Assembly: GCA_964230195.1 (NCBI GenBank)
Contig: CAXRGH010000096.1
Coordinates: forward strand, 1 to 16,028
From: CAXRGH01 sp964230195
Lineage (GTDB): Bacteria; Pseudomonadota; Gammaproteobacteria; Enterobacterales; Alteromonadaceae
Length of the DNA stretch: 16,028 nucleotides
Direction: 5' to 3'
The number at the start of each line of letters is the position of its first letter. The stretch's first letter is position 1. The position numbers were made by a program, and so were the translations under genes. Below, piece after piece: positions 1 to 7,494 of the stretch. The notes under the pieces were generated by a model. The model was not told where the DNA came from. It made no database searches and worked only from the letters and a program-made list of their open reading frames with translations.

Positions 1-1769
1 ACCAATGGGAACTGCCGAGTGGCTTTAAACGGCAGTTTCATATAGCCCGCAATTCCTAAGCTGTCGATTTCCGATACATAGACCAACAGTTGATCCAGCA
101 ATCCCTCAAACTCAGCGGCCTTGTCATCGTCATTTAAACAAAAGTAGTTATGAATCTTCAAATGGGTTTCAAGCACCTCATAAATGATGCAACCTGAATG
201 CTGAATTTCGTTGAGCTTTGATACTGTGTCTACAATCCCTTTGGGGAGCTGTAATTGCTCGTCTGGATCATCTCCGTCTTCAAAATACGAATGTGTCTTC
301 CCTATCACGTCGCCATCTGGTATGCGACTCACCTCATAACTCAAATGGACATCGTCGGGCACCACAAACGCTTCTGCAGAATCACTGCGTGACAAATGTA
401 TGGTGCGACGAGCATCAAACATGCACGATTTGAAGACCCCTTCAGAGGTAATTGCTTGGGCTAAGGTAATCACATTATTTACTGCGCTCGCGAACGCTGG
501 CTCCAATGTTTTATCAAATAACGATAGCTCAGAATCAACATCAACTGTTCCATCAGCCCAGCGGAATGCCAAACCACCCATAATAGGGTATTTCCCCAAA
601 CGACTGACAGCTGCAATAAAGGCTTTTTCCGTGTCACCCATGCCTTGTAAATAGTGTTTGTAATAGCGTTCAAATTGAGCGTCATTGATTGTGGTAGGTA
701 ACACGTCGGCAGTATTGCCTCTCAAAAATGACTTTCGTGAAGAATAAACTACCGTATCAATAACAGCATCAGGATTAATAACAACAGGAAGGCGACTTTC
801 TGCAGGAGGCGCTGGTTCGCGGCAGATCATATTACCCATTCTGGGCATGTGTCGCATAAAATAATCACCACCACGACGTTGCTCTTGAGGGTCGTCACTC
901 AGCATTGCTTCTAAGGTTCGAGCAAATTCTTTTGGTAAGCCGAGAGTGCATGGGCGGATAATATGACGGGCAAATCGACAAGACTGCCCAGAGGCTAGAG
1001 CATACAGAGTACTCGCAATGCCTTGTTCATCAAATCGAGGGGATGAGAGGCTGCCATTCAATTGCTCATTGCCAATAAAATAGACATCTCCTAGGCGCGC
1101 GTTAGACGTTTGCAAACCGTCAGACATTAACTGCATTACATTTGTGACCACTGGCTCGCCCCTTTCATCGAGTTGAGCAAACACTGACGATCCCCAATCA
1201 ATCATTGCTATTTGACGTTTATCTTCGTCCCACATCACATTACTCGGTTTGACATCACCATGCACAATGGGTTTTCTGGCGTTTTCCAATTCGAAGTTTC
1301 GCAGCTCCATGAATATAGAATGTAACTGTGCACCAATTGTTAAGACATCAGCAACAGGCAGGCGACCAACCTTTAACGAAATTGTTTCCAAGTTTTCGCC
1401 ACGTGCATAATCCATCGCCAATATGCGCTGACCTTTCGCTCTTTGGTATTCACGAAACGCTGGTACATTCGGATGTTGCACAAATGCTAACATCTCTGCC
1501 TCGTCTTCAAGTCTATCCTGAACGTTTGGCGGTAAATCAATGCGGGAAAATTTGAACACTTGAGAGCGACCGCTGGCTGACTCGCCCTTAAAAACAAATC
1601 CGTAGGCGCCCTGACCAATCATTTCAACGTCCGAATACCCCAATGCATTTAATTGACGTTCACAAAGGTTAAACCAACGTTTGAGCCGTTTAGCATCGCG
1701 GCGAGAGAGCAAATAAATCGATTGCTCTTCAGGGATATAAAAATGTTGAAGCGATCGAGATTCAATCAC
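1..1769 (-). CDS. Serine/threonine protein kinase, C-terminus cut by window edge
   Basis: The frame is open from a stop at 1790-1788 to the left edge, at least 589 codons. Kinase motifs in order, counted from GTG at 1769: glycine-rich loop GQGAYG near residues 52-57, ATP-anchoring lysine K73 in VFKF, probable helix-C glutamate near E88-E92, catalytic loop HGDVKPSN at 170-177 (base D172, K174, N177) and D191-W192-G193 in place of the usual DFG. A subdomain IX-like PRFDEQGIA follows. The roughly 300 residues after the kinase domain match nothing I recognise and show no clear membrane span. The start is GTG because no ATG precedes the glycine loop; the rlmJ stop TGA ends at 1771, leaving one base between the genes, with GGA about 8 bases upstream, so translation is probably coupled to rlmJ. 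The ATP-binding and catalytic residues are present, so an active kinase is likely; its substrate is unknown. Confidence 0.85.
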   Translation of the reverse strand, partial: MIESRSLQHFYIPEEQSIYLLSRRDAKRLKRWFNLCERQLNALGYSDVEMIGQGAYGFVFKGESASGRSQVFKFSRIDLPPNVQDRLEDEAEMLAFVQHPNVPAFREYQRAKGQRILAMDYARGENLETISLKVGRLPVADVLTIGAQLHSIFMELRNFELENARKPIVHGDVKPSNVMWDEDKRQIAMIDWGSSVFAQLDERGEPVVTNVMQLMSDGLQTSNARLGDVYFIGNEQLNGSLSSPRFDEQGIASTLYALASGQSCRFARHIIRPCTLGLPKEFARTLEAMLSDDPQEQRRGGDYFMRHMPRMGNMICREPAPPAESRLPVVINPDAVIDTVVYSSRKSFLRGNTADVLPTTINDAQFERYYKHYLQGMGDTEKAFIAAVSRLGKYPIMGGLAFRWADGTVDVDSELSLFDKTLEPAFASAVNNVITLAQAITSEGVFKSCMFDARRTIHLSRSDSAEAFVVPDDVHLSYEVSRIPDGDVIGKTHSYFEDGDDPDEQLQLPKGIVDTVSKLNEIQHSGCIIYEVLETHLKIHNYFCLNDDDKAAEFEGLLDQLLVYVSEIDSLGIAGYMKLPFKATRQFPL

Positions 1770-1770
1770 G

Positions 1771-2613
1771 TCATTGTTCCGAGTTGACTAACCAATCAAT
1801 GGAAAAGCCGCCGTCCGGACCGCCAATTAAGGATAGCAACTCTGATAACTTGCTTTCCATTTGCTCGGCAAATTGCCATGGTGGATTTACTACCATCATT
1901 GCAGAACCATACATACCGGTATCCAGTGGCTGAGACTGCACCCAAAACCTCAACACAACACACGAATTAAAAAGCGGATCAGAAAACGCCTTTTGCATCA
2001 TGGCATCGTGATCTTTCGCCTTCGCTAGCATTGGATACCAAACAGCGTAGGTGCCTGTTGCCCATTTTTTATAACTTGCTTTTACTGTCTTCGCTGCAAG
2101 CTGGTAATCTCCCGGTAATTCATAGGCTGGATCCATCAATACTAATCCTCGCTTTATGGCAGGAGGAACCAATCCTACGAGGCCTTCGTTACCGTCTCTA
2201 TGATGGATCGCTACCCTTTCATCTCGGAAGTAATTACCTTTGAGGACCTGAATCTCACTGTTATGTTTTTCCATCAAAATAGCACGGTCTTGCTCTCGCA
2301 TTAGCGCTGTTGCTACCTCTGGAGAGCCTGGATAAACCCCTTGCTCAAAATACGAATCTATAAACGACACAAACTCAGCAAGGGAATTTTGTCCAAGTCT
2401 CTGTTCCAACAATGGAGCGACACCAGTCTTATACTCTTCGGTTTTATTTGCAAAATCTGAGGAAAGGTCATATCGACCGCCGCCACTATGGGTATCGAGG
2501 TATATAAATGGCTTAGCTTTCTTTTTTAAGTGGGAAATCAATTGAAATTGAACAAGGTGTTTAAACACATCAGCATGATTACCCGCATGATACCCGTGAC
2601 GGTAACTCAACAT
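1771..2613 (-). CDS. rlmJ: 23S rRNA (adenine(2030)-N6)-methyltransferase RlmJ
   Basis: RlmJ methylates N6 of A2030 in 23S rRNA using S-adenosylmethionine. The 280-residue product has the length of the E. coli enzyme and its N-terminal signature MLSYRHGYHAGNHADVFKH, which belongs to the RlmJ-specific N-terminal region. The SAM-binding motif is DTHSGGGRY at residues 40-48, and YPGSP (94-98) and the late NPPW are conserved. Catalytic motif IV, normally DPPY, reads DPAY (D161-P162-A163-Y164): the aspartate and tyrosine are kept but the second proline is lost. The start has AAGGA about 9 bases upstream. An extended -10 element lies at 2650-2655. The gene follows the bkd terminator, so it probably has its own transcript, shared with the kinase gene one base downstream. 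Confidence 0.95.
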   Translation of the reverse strand: MLSYRHGYHAGNHADVFKHLVQFQLISHLKKKAKPFIYLDTHSGGGRYDLSSDFANKTEEYKTGVAPLLEQRLGQNSLAEFVSFIDSYFEQGVYPGSPEVATALMREQDRAILMEKHNSEIQVLKGNYFRDERVAIHHRDGNEGLVGLVPPAIKRGLVLMDPAYELPGDYQLAAKTVKASYKKWATGTYAVWYPMLAKAKDHDAMMQKAFSDPLFNSCVVLRFWVQSQPLDTGMYGSAMMVVNPPWQFAEQMESKLSELLSLIGGPDGGFSIDWLVNSEQ

Positions 2614-2649
2614 AGTTATTAATCCTTCTTAAAACTTGTTAACGAGCAT

Positions 2650-2658
2650 ATCATAGCA
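2650..2658 (-). promoter_or_regulatory. Probable extended -10 promoter for rlmJ
   Basis: On the minus strand the sequence reads TGC-TATGAT, a TGn plus -10 hexamer, placing the transcription start near 2643, about 30 bases ahead of the rlmJ ATG. No good -35 hexamer is seen, which is normal for extended -10 promoters. It is the best candidate between the bkd terminator and rlmJ. Confidence 0.45.
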
Positions 2659-2730
2659 AGACTAACGGCAACCATTCCTTTTATCTCCTCACTCAGAAAC
2701 CAAAATCAACACAAGAAAAAGGCGGATAAT

Positions 2731-2788
2731 GAACATTCACAGCATTTAGAGACACTTCAAAGAAAATAAACAACGTTCACAACATTAA
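2731..2788. repeat. Two 15-base direct repeats 40 bases apart, upstream of rlmJ
   Basis: AACATTCACAGCATT (about 2732-2746) and AACGTTCACAACATT (about 2772-2786) agree at 13 of 15 bases and lie 40 bases apart, close to four helical turns. Both carry TTCACA. The surroundings are very A-rich. They could be a pair of regulator sites upstream of the rlmJ promoter, or chance similarity in AT-rich DNA. Confidence 0.35.
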
Positions 2789-2804
2789 AATTTAAAAAAA
2801 CATT

Positions 2805-2834
2805 AAAAAAACACCAACTGACCAGTGGTCAGTT
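2805..2834 (-). terminator. Rho-independent terminator of the bkd operon
   Basis: On the minus strand the bkdB stop codon TAA runs straight into a hairpin: AACTGACC, a three-base loop, GGTCAGTT (arms 2827-2834 and 2816-2823). After GGTG comes a run of seven T (2811-2805), then ATG and another T run. The stem starts inside the stop codon, so nothing separates coding sequence from terminator. Confidence 0.75.
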
Positions 2835-4437
2835 AGCGAAGTTTGGCCAACATCAAGCGTGGATTCTCAATCAATTCTTTCCAAAGGTTATTGAAACGTA
2901 CCATGGTGGCTCCGTCGAGTAGTCGATGATCGCCAGACCAGCTTACCGCCATGATATGCTTGGCAACAACAGAGCCTGTATCATCAAACCTTGGGAGTTT
3001 CTGTACTTTACCGAGAGCAACAATGGCACTTTCTGGATAGTTGATAATTGGCGTCGCAGTGATGCCACCCAAAGCACCCACATTGGAAAGTGTGATAGTC
3101 CCTCCCTGCATATCTTTGGGCATTAACTTACCAGCACGCGCATCCTCAACTAAGCGGTTAAACTCAACCGCTACCTCTTCTAAACTTAGGCTCTCAACTT
3201 TTTTAATGTTGGGTACAAGTAAACCTGATGGTGAATCCACCGCAAAGCCAATATTATGATGTGGTAGAAAGGCTATTGAATTATTTGTTTCAGTGATACG
3301 TGCGTTCACGATTGGGTAGTCTAACAAGGCTGCCGATAACGTTTTGATAAACAATGGCATGATAGACAACTTGGTTCCCCTTTCAACAAAGCTCGGTTTC
3401 AATGATTCGCGAAGTGCCATTAGCTCATCCATTTCAACCTCATCCGACACAGTGAAATGCGGGATTGTATTGACGGAACGCAGCATTTGTCGTGCCATTG
3501 CCATTTGGATATGAGACATAGGTTGTTCAATGACGTCAGTTTTGATAGTGGCCTCGTTGACAGTATGACTCTCCGAACTCCCAAGGGAGCCGTTCGACTG
3601 AATTGCATCAAGATATGCCATCACATCGTGCTTGAGTATTCTGCCTTTTTCGCCAGTACCCACCACCTCTGAAAGTGAAATTTGGTTTTCTTTCGCTACT
3701 CGCCTTACCGCAGGACTCGCTAACACTTTTCCACTGGGTTGTTTCCCATGTGATCCATGACTAGTTTTCACATTTGCTTGGCTGGTAGCATTTCCCCCCG
3801 AACTCTGAATAGTGTTTTGATTTTGATTAGAGGAATGAGATTCCCTGTTTTGTTCCTGAGTTGCTTGATTGTTCGATTCATCAGAGGCGACTTCTACTAC
3901 AAAGAGTACTTCACCCACTTTTGCGATTTCTCCCTGCAAAACATGGATGGCAGTCACAGTACCCGTGAATTTTGATGGAATTTCCACAATGGCTTTGTCT
4001 GTTGAGACTTCAACAACCACCTGGTCCTCATTCACATGATCACCCAGTTTAACCTGCCAACTGATCACCTCGCACTCAGTGACACCCTCACCGATGTCTG
4101 GCAAAACAAACGGTTCTTCCATTGTTTTATTGGCTGGCTGATAACTTTCTTTTGGTGAGATATCTGTTTCCGGTTTTTCGGACTCAACGACTTCGCTGTC
4201 AGAATCAACATCAATAGTGAAGAGCGGTTCATGAACCTTTGCCATATCACCTTCAGAGTAATGTAATTGATGAATACGCCCGCTGTACATACTTGATATT
4301 TCGACAGCAGCTTTGTCGGTCAACACTTCAGCAACCGCTTGATCCTCGGTAACGTAGTCCCCTTCGGCCACTAACCACCGTTGGATTTCACATTCAACAA
4401 TTCCTTCACCAATATCGGGCATTAAAAATGCTTTCAT
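2833..4437 (-). CDS. bkdB: Branched-chain 2-oxoacid dehydrogenase E2 (dihydrolipoyl acyltransferase)
   Basis: E2 is the core of the branched-chain 2-oxoacid dehydrogenase complex; it passes the acyl group from E1 via lipoyl-lysine to CoA. The 534-residue protein has two lipoyl domains (about 1-76 and 108-183) with lipoylated lysines K42 and K148 in TDKA and STDKA, a linker rich in N, Q, S and H (about 186-236), a peripheral-subunit-binding domain (about 237-276, LASPAVRRVAKE to GRILKHDV), a second linker, and the catalytic acyltransferase domain ending near the C-terminus with DHRLLDG (H504, D508). Pyruvate E2 is the main alternative, but the separate E1 alpha and E1 beta genes upstream and the DIGEG start of both lipoyl domains favour the branched-chain enzyme. 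The start lies 9 bases after the bkdA2 stop. Confidence 0.93.
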   Translation of the reverse strand: MKAFLMPDIGEGIVECEIQRWLVAEGDYVTEDQAVAEVLTDKAAVEISSMYSGRIHQLHYSEGDMAKVHEPLFTIDVDSDSEVVESEKPETDISPKESYQPANKTMEEPFVLPDIGEGVTECEVISWQVKLGDHVNEDQVVVEVSTDKAIVEIPSKFTGTVTAIHVLQGEIAKVGEVLFVVEVASDESNNQATQEQNRESHSSNQNQNTIQSSGGNATSQANVKTSHGSHGKQPSGKVLASPAVRRVAKENQISLSEVVGTGEKGRILKHDVMAYLDAIQSNGSLGSSESHTVNEATIKTDVIEQPMSHIQMAMARQMLRSVNTIPHFTVSDEVEMDELMALRESLKPSFVERGTKLSIMPLFIKTLSAALLDYPIVNARITETNNSIAFLPHHNIGFAVDSPSGLLVPNIKKVESLSLEEVAVEFNRLVEDARAGKLMPKDMQGGTITLSNVGALGGITATPIINYPESAIVALGKVQKLPRFDDTGSVVAKHIMAVSWSGDHRLLDGATMVRFNNLWKELIENPRLMLAKLR

Positions 4438-4446
4438 TAAAGACTC

Positions 4447-5424
4447 CTAAAAATTGACACTACGCTTGATTGCTTCGAACAGCTTCCATTGATCTGGCAT
4501 GTATTCTTTTTCATGGGCCAGTGGATATGGTGTATCCAAACCACAAACGCGTTCCGCAGGTGACTCCAAGTGAAGGAAACATTGGCGCTGAACTTCACTG
4601 ACAATTTCTGCGGCGAAACCACCCGTTAACGGTGCTTCGTGGCTGACCAACAGACGCCCAGTTTTTTTTACGGATTGACACACGGTGTCTCTATCCCAAG
4701 GTTGTAGCGTGCGCAAATCAATCACCTCACATGAAATCCCCTCTTTTTCAGCAAGTTGTGACGCTTTTTGCAAATACTCCATCTGCGCTCCCCAACCAAC
4801 AAGCGTGATATCATTGCCCGATTGAACAACTTCAGCCTCTCCCAGAGAAATGCGATAATCGTCTTCGGGTACTTCACCAACAGCAGCTCGATATAGGCGC
4901 TTTGGCTCCATGAACAACACGGGATTCGGGTCAAAGATTGATGACAACAGCAAACCTTTCGCTTGATACGGATCTCTCGGGATAACGACTTTAATCCCCG
5001 GTACATGAGTAAAGAAGGCTTCAGGTGATTGAGAATGATAATGCCCGCCAGCAATTCCACCACCATACGGTGTCCTAATCGTCAAGTTGCCACAATCAAA
5101 TTGCCCACCTGAACGATATCTGAATTTGGCGATTTCATTCACTATCTGATCAAACGCAGGAAAAATATAATCAGCGAATTGGATTTCTGCGATTGGATAT
5201 GAACCTTGAGACGCTAAACCTGCTGCAAATCCAATAATGCCCTGCTCTACGATAGGTGTGTTAAAGACACGATCACCGCCAAACAACTCTTTGAGGTTTG
5301 AGGTTGCTCTAAATACCCCACCGAAGTGAGCAACATCCTCGCCAAAGACAACCGCACTTTGTTCCTTTTTCATAGCAGTCACTAAGGCTTGGTTGACCGC
5401 TTGTAGTAGATTCATTTCAGCCAT
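4447..5424 (-). CDS. bkdA2: Branched-chain 2-oxoacid dehydrogenase E1 beta subunit
   Basis: E1 beta pairs with E1 alpha as an alpha2-beta2 thiamine-diphosphate decarboxylase acting on the 2-oxoacids of valine, leucine and isoleucine. At 325 residues it has the family's usual length. Visible signatures are VVFGEDVAHFGGVF near residue 24, NTPIVEQGIIGFAAGLA near 55, the FADYIFPAFDQIVNE stretch, GGGIAGGHYHSQSPEA around 120, and a C-terminal transketolase-like domain with VIDLRTLQPWD and a late GFAAEIVSEVQ. The ATG starts two bases after the bkdA1 stop, so the two subunits are almost certainly translated in a coupled way. bkdB follows 9 bases later. Confidence 0.94.
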   Translation of the reverse strand: MAEMNLLQAVNQALVTAMKKEQSAVVFGEDVAHFGGVFRATSNLKELFGGDRVFNTPIVEQGIIGFAAGLASQGSYPIAEIQFADYIFPAFDQIVNEIAKFRYRSGGQFDCGNLTIRTPYGGGIAGGHYHSQSPEAFFTHVPGIKVVIPRDPYQAKGLLLSSIFDPNPVLFMEPKRLYRAAVGEVPEDDYRISLGEAEVVQSGNDITLVGWGAQMEYLQKASQLAEKEGISCEVIDLRTLQPWDRDTVCQSVKKTGRLLVSHEAPLTGGFAAEIVSEVQRQCFLHLESPAERVCGLDTPYPLAHEKEYMPDQWKLFEAIKRSVNF

Positions 5425-5426
5425 GA

Positions 5427-6614
5427 CTATAACCTCCCTGACGTTTTGGGGTATAGCTCAGGATATTGCGCAATGTGTTCCTTCAATTCATCTAGCTGTT
5501 GTTTGAGCTGAGGCGTTACCTCGGCATACACATCGGTCACTAGGTCATCAATTGCACATACAGGAACTTTCTCTGCGGTTTTCATGGCATTAAGCACTTC
5601 CGCTTTCAATTGAGACAAACGCTCAGCCTCATCAGATTCGTCGTACCATTGTTGATGAATTAACCATTGCTTAAATCGCCGTATTGGGTCTCGCTCGCGC
5701 CAGATTGCTTCCTCTTCCAGTGAGCGGTAGCTAGAGGGATCATCAGATGTTGAGTGTGCCGCTAAACGGTACGTCATGGCCTCAATTAAGACTGGACGAT
5801 TCTGCTCCAAAGCGAATATCCGCGCCTTACGAACCGCATTAAAGACAGCGACAGCATCATTACCATCCACGCGAATCGTTGCAATGCCGTAGCCAATACC
5901 GCGTGAGGCAATTCCGTCACCAGCAAATTGCTCTCGCGATGGTGTTGAAATGGCGTAACCGTTATTTCGACAAAAGAAAATGACCGGAGCTCCGTGAACT
6001 GCAGCCATATTCAATCCTGCATGAAAGTCTCCCTCAGATGCTGCACCTTCACCAAAATAACAAAGGGTAACAGAGGAAATTTTATTTAATTTTTGTCCAT
6101 AGGCGTACCCTGCCGCTTGTGGAATTTGTGTACCGAGTGGTGATGAGATTGTCATAAAATGATGGTCTTTACTCCCATAATGAATGGGCATTTGCCGACC
6201 TTTGTTGTGTTCAAGCTCATTACTAAACAGCTGATTCATAAAGGCATCTATGGTAAAGCCCCGATAGGCTAACGCGCCCTGTTCACGGTACTGAGACATA
6301 ATCATGTCGTCATCCTCGAGGGCGGCAGCACTGGCTACTACAGCAGCCTCTTCCCCAGTGCACGCAAGATAAAAACTCAGTCGACCTTGACGCTGCGCGG
6401 CTACCATTCGCTCATCCAGAACACGAATAAACTGCATGGTACTTAAAATTTTGATAGCAGTGTCTTGTGCTAGATGATTTTCCTGAGAATCGGCAATCAA
6501 GACACCGTCGTTATCTAACATGCGAAATGTTTGAATCCCTGAAACTCCTGCCGTGTTCAACTCAGCAGTCAAAATAAAGTGACTATCGGAGATTTGGTTA
6601 TTGGTTTGTTTCAT
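5427..6614 (-). CDS. bkdA1: Branched-chain 2-oxoacid dehydrogenase E1 alpha subunit
   Basis: This is the TPP-binding subunit of E1. The 395-residue product contains the TPP motif FGEGAASEGDFHAGLN beginning near residue 187 and ending with the paired N217-N218, a modified GDG-NN pattern. It also has the loop HSTSDDPSSYR near 287, conserved in branched-chain E1 alpha, where the mammalian enzyme is phosphorylated. The frame is open back to an ATG at 6755, but the start at 6614 is chosen because GAGGG lies five bases before it (6619-6623), a promoter sits at 6654-6681, and the 47 residues upstream look non-coding. It is the first gene of a bkdA1-bkdA2-bkdB operon. No lipoamide dehydrogenase (E3) gene and no adjacent regulator gene is present, so E3 is presumably shared from elsewhere. 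Confidence 0.93.
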   Translation of the reverse strand: MKQTNNQISDSHFILTAELNTAGVSGIQTFRMLDNDGVLIADSQENHLAQDTAIKILSTMQFIRVLDERMVAAQRQGRLSFYLACTGEEAAVVASAAALEDDDMIMSQYREQGALAYRGFTIDAFMNQLFSNELEHNKGRQMPIHYGSKDHHFMTISSPLGTQIPQAAGYAYGQKLNKISSVTLCYFGEGAASEGDFHAGLNMAAVHGAPVIFFCRNNGYAISTPSREQFAGDGIASRGIGYGIATIRVDGNDAVAVFNAVRKARIFALEQNRPVLIEAMTYRLAAHSTSDDPSSYRSLEEEAIWRERDPIRRFKQWLIHQQWYDESDEAERLSQLKAEVLNAMKTAEKVPVCAIDDLVTDVYAEVTPQLKQQLDELKEHIAQYPELYPKTSGRL

Positions 6615-6653
6615 ATCACCCTCAACGATTGGTGAATTAACTAAAAACGAACT

Positions 6654-6681
6654 CTTATAATAGTCGAGAAAAATGGTACAA
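6654..6681 (-). promoter_or_regulatory. Probable sigma70 promoter of the bkd operon
   Basis: The minus strand reads TTGTAC (6681-6676), 16 bases, TATAAG (6659-6654), predicting a start near 6647, about 33 bases before the bkdA1 ATG. The stretch 6664-6690 is flanked by TCGA followed by A-rich arms in inverted orientation, a possible operator over the -35 region. I saw no clean LiuR-type palindrome. Confidence 0.5.
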
Positions 6682-7018
6682 GCTTTTCGATATGTTGTAA
6701 TTTTGTTAATGTAGATTAGGAAGAAGTCTCTAAAAATATGAGAAATATAGGGCATTTATCCTAACAACAATGATTAATGAAAATGAATATGATGAACGCT
6801 TAACAGAATATTGGTTAACTAGACTGATTGCCTAGGGGATCTCAGGGAAGTACAAACAGGCAAACATCGGGTTGGGTTGTTTTCTGTTTTTCACCAAGCG
6901 GGATTAGCTATATGGTTTACTAGGGCGTGCGACACAAGTCTGACTCTGCTATGGTACGCGTGGCTTCAACGAATAAATTGCGGTGGTAGTCATTAGACCG
7001 ATGACAATAGTGAGAATA
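6682..7018. other. Divergent intergenic region upstream of the bkd promoter
   Basis: This stretch separates the bkd promoter from the small membrane protein gene. No open frame with a credible ribosome-binding site and no RNA gene was recognised. A promoter for the rightward gene must lie here, but the hexamers I could find (for example TTTACT near 6917) do not pair at a normal spacing. Confidence 0.4.
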
Positions 7019-7036
7019 ATGAGAAGAATGAGAATA
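7010..7036. repeat. Three tandem 9-base units at the start of the small membrane protein gene
   Basis: GTGAGAATA, ATGAGAAGA and ATGAGAATA follow one another (7010-7018, 7019-7027, 7028-7036). Each begins with an in-frame start codon and supplies a GAGAA stretch just ahead of the next one. The unit is a multiple of three, so copy-number change would keep the frame. Confidence 0.6.
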
Positions 7037-7399
7037 ACAAAAACCACAAAACTGTTGATGACGCTTGCTTCCGTTGCATTTGCCATAATCACAGCCCTCT
7101 ATTATTTGATGTTCTATGTATTGCCCAGCGTAACGGTAGTCAACAAGTCAACAACACGGCTCACAACGGCACTAGTGAAATTACCGAGTAGCTGGTTAGA
7201 TTTTGGCGCTATTTATCCCGGAGAATCCAATACACTCCATTATTCCTTATCTCAACCAAAGGATGGGACTTATCAATATACATTCATTACAAGCGATGGT
7301 GAGCAATACATCAATCGTTGCGGCTATGTCACCAATAACGAAATCAATAAACGAATAATACTGACACTTGAAAGTAGCGGCGGAGTCACTTGCCAGTAG
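7019..7399 (+). CDS. Uncharacterised membrane-anchored protein with periplasmic domain
   Basis: I do not recognise a named family. A short basic N-terminus (MRRMRITKTTK) is followed by one hydrophobic segment (about residues 12-35), then about 90 residues predicted to lie in the periplasm, with the phrases LDFGAIYPGESNTLHYS, DGTYQYTF and CGYVTNNEI. Two cysteines, in NRCGYV and the final VTCQ, could form a disulfide. The start is uncertain: five in-frame candidates (GTG 6983, ATG 7001, GTG 7010, ATG 7019, ATG 7028) lie together, three of them inside a 9-base tandem repeat, and none has a well-spaced ribosome-binding site. 7019 is a compromise. The gene stands alone and converges on ydjA. Confidence 0.6.
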   Translation: MRRMRITKTTKLLMTLASVAFAIITALYYLMFYVLPSVTVVNKSTTRLTTALVKLPSSWLDFGAIYPGESNTLHYSLSQPKDGTYQYTFITSDGEQYINRCGYVTNNEINKRIILTLESSGGVTCQ

Positions 7400-7420
7400 C
7401 TGTATCAGATTAAAAATGAA

Positions 7421-7480
7421 AACCTCGTTTTATTGCTTTGCAGCTCACAGTTCAACATCAATCTGATGACAAACGAGGTT
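7421..7480. terminator. Inverted repeat between convergent genes
   Basis: AACCTCGTTT (7421-7430) and AAACGAGGTT (7471-7480) are perfect 10-base inverted repeats with a 40-base loop, between the convergent ends at 7399 and 7495. The loop is long and no strong T run follows, so intrinsic terminator function is uncertain. A second perfect pair, ATCAGATT (7404-7411) and AATCTGAT (7460-7467), is interleaved with it. Confidence 0.4.
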
Positions 7481-7494
7481 GACCATTTGGTTAA

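Noticed and set aside
1772..1774. ATG overlapping the rlmJ stop as start of the kinase gene
   Set aside because: It is in another frame and meets a TGA after two codons; the kinase frame begins at GTG 1769.
2816..2834. FadR operator resemblance of AACTGACC-AGT-GGTCAGTT
   Set aside because: The FadR consensus has AACTGGTC/GACCAGTT arms; here the arm order differs, and the hairpin followed by T runs right at a stop codon is better explained as a terminator.
6615..6755. N-terminal extension of bkdA1 to an ATG at 6755
   Set aside because: The internal ATG at 6614 has a strong ribosome-binding site, and a promoter lies inside the extension at 6654-6681; the extra residues do not resemble E1 alpha.
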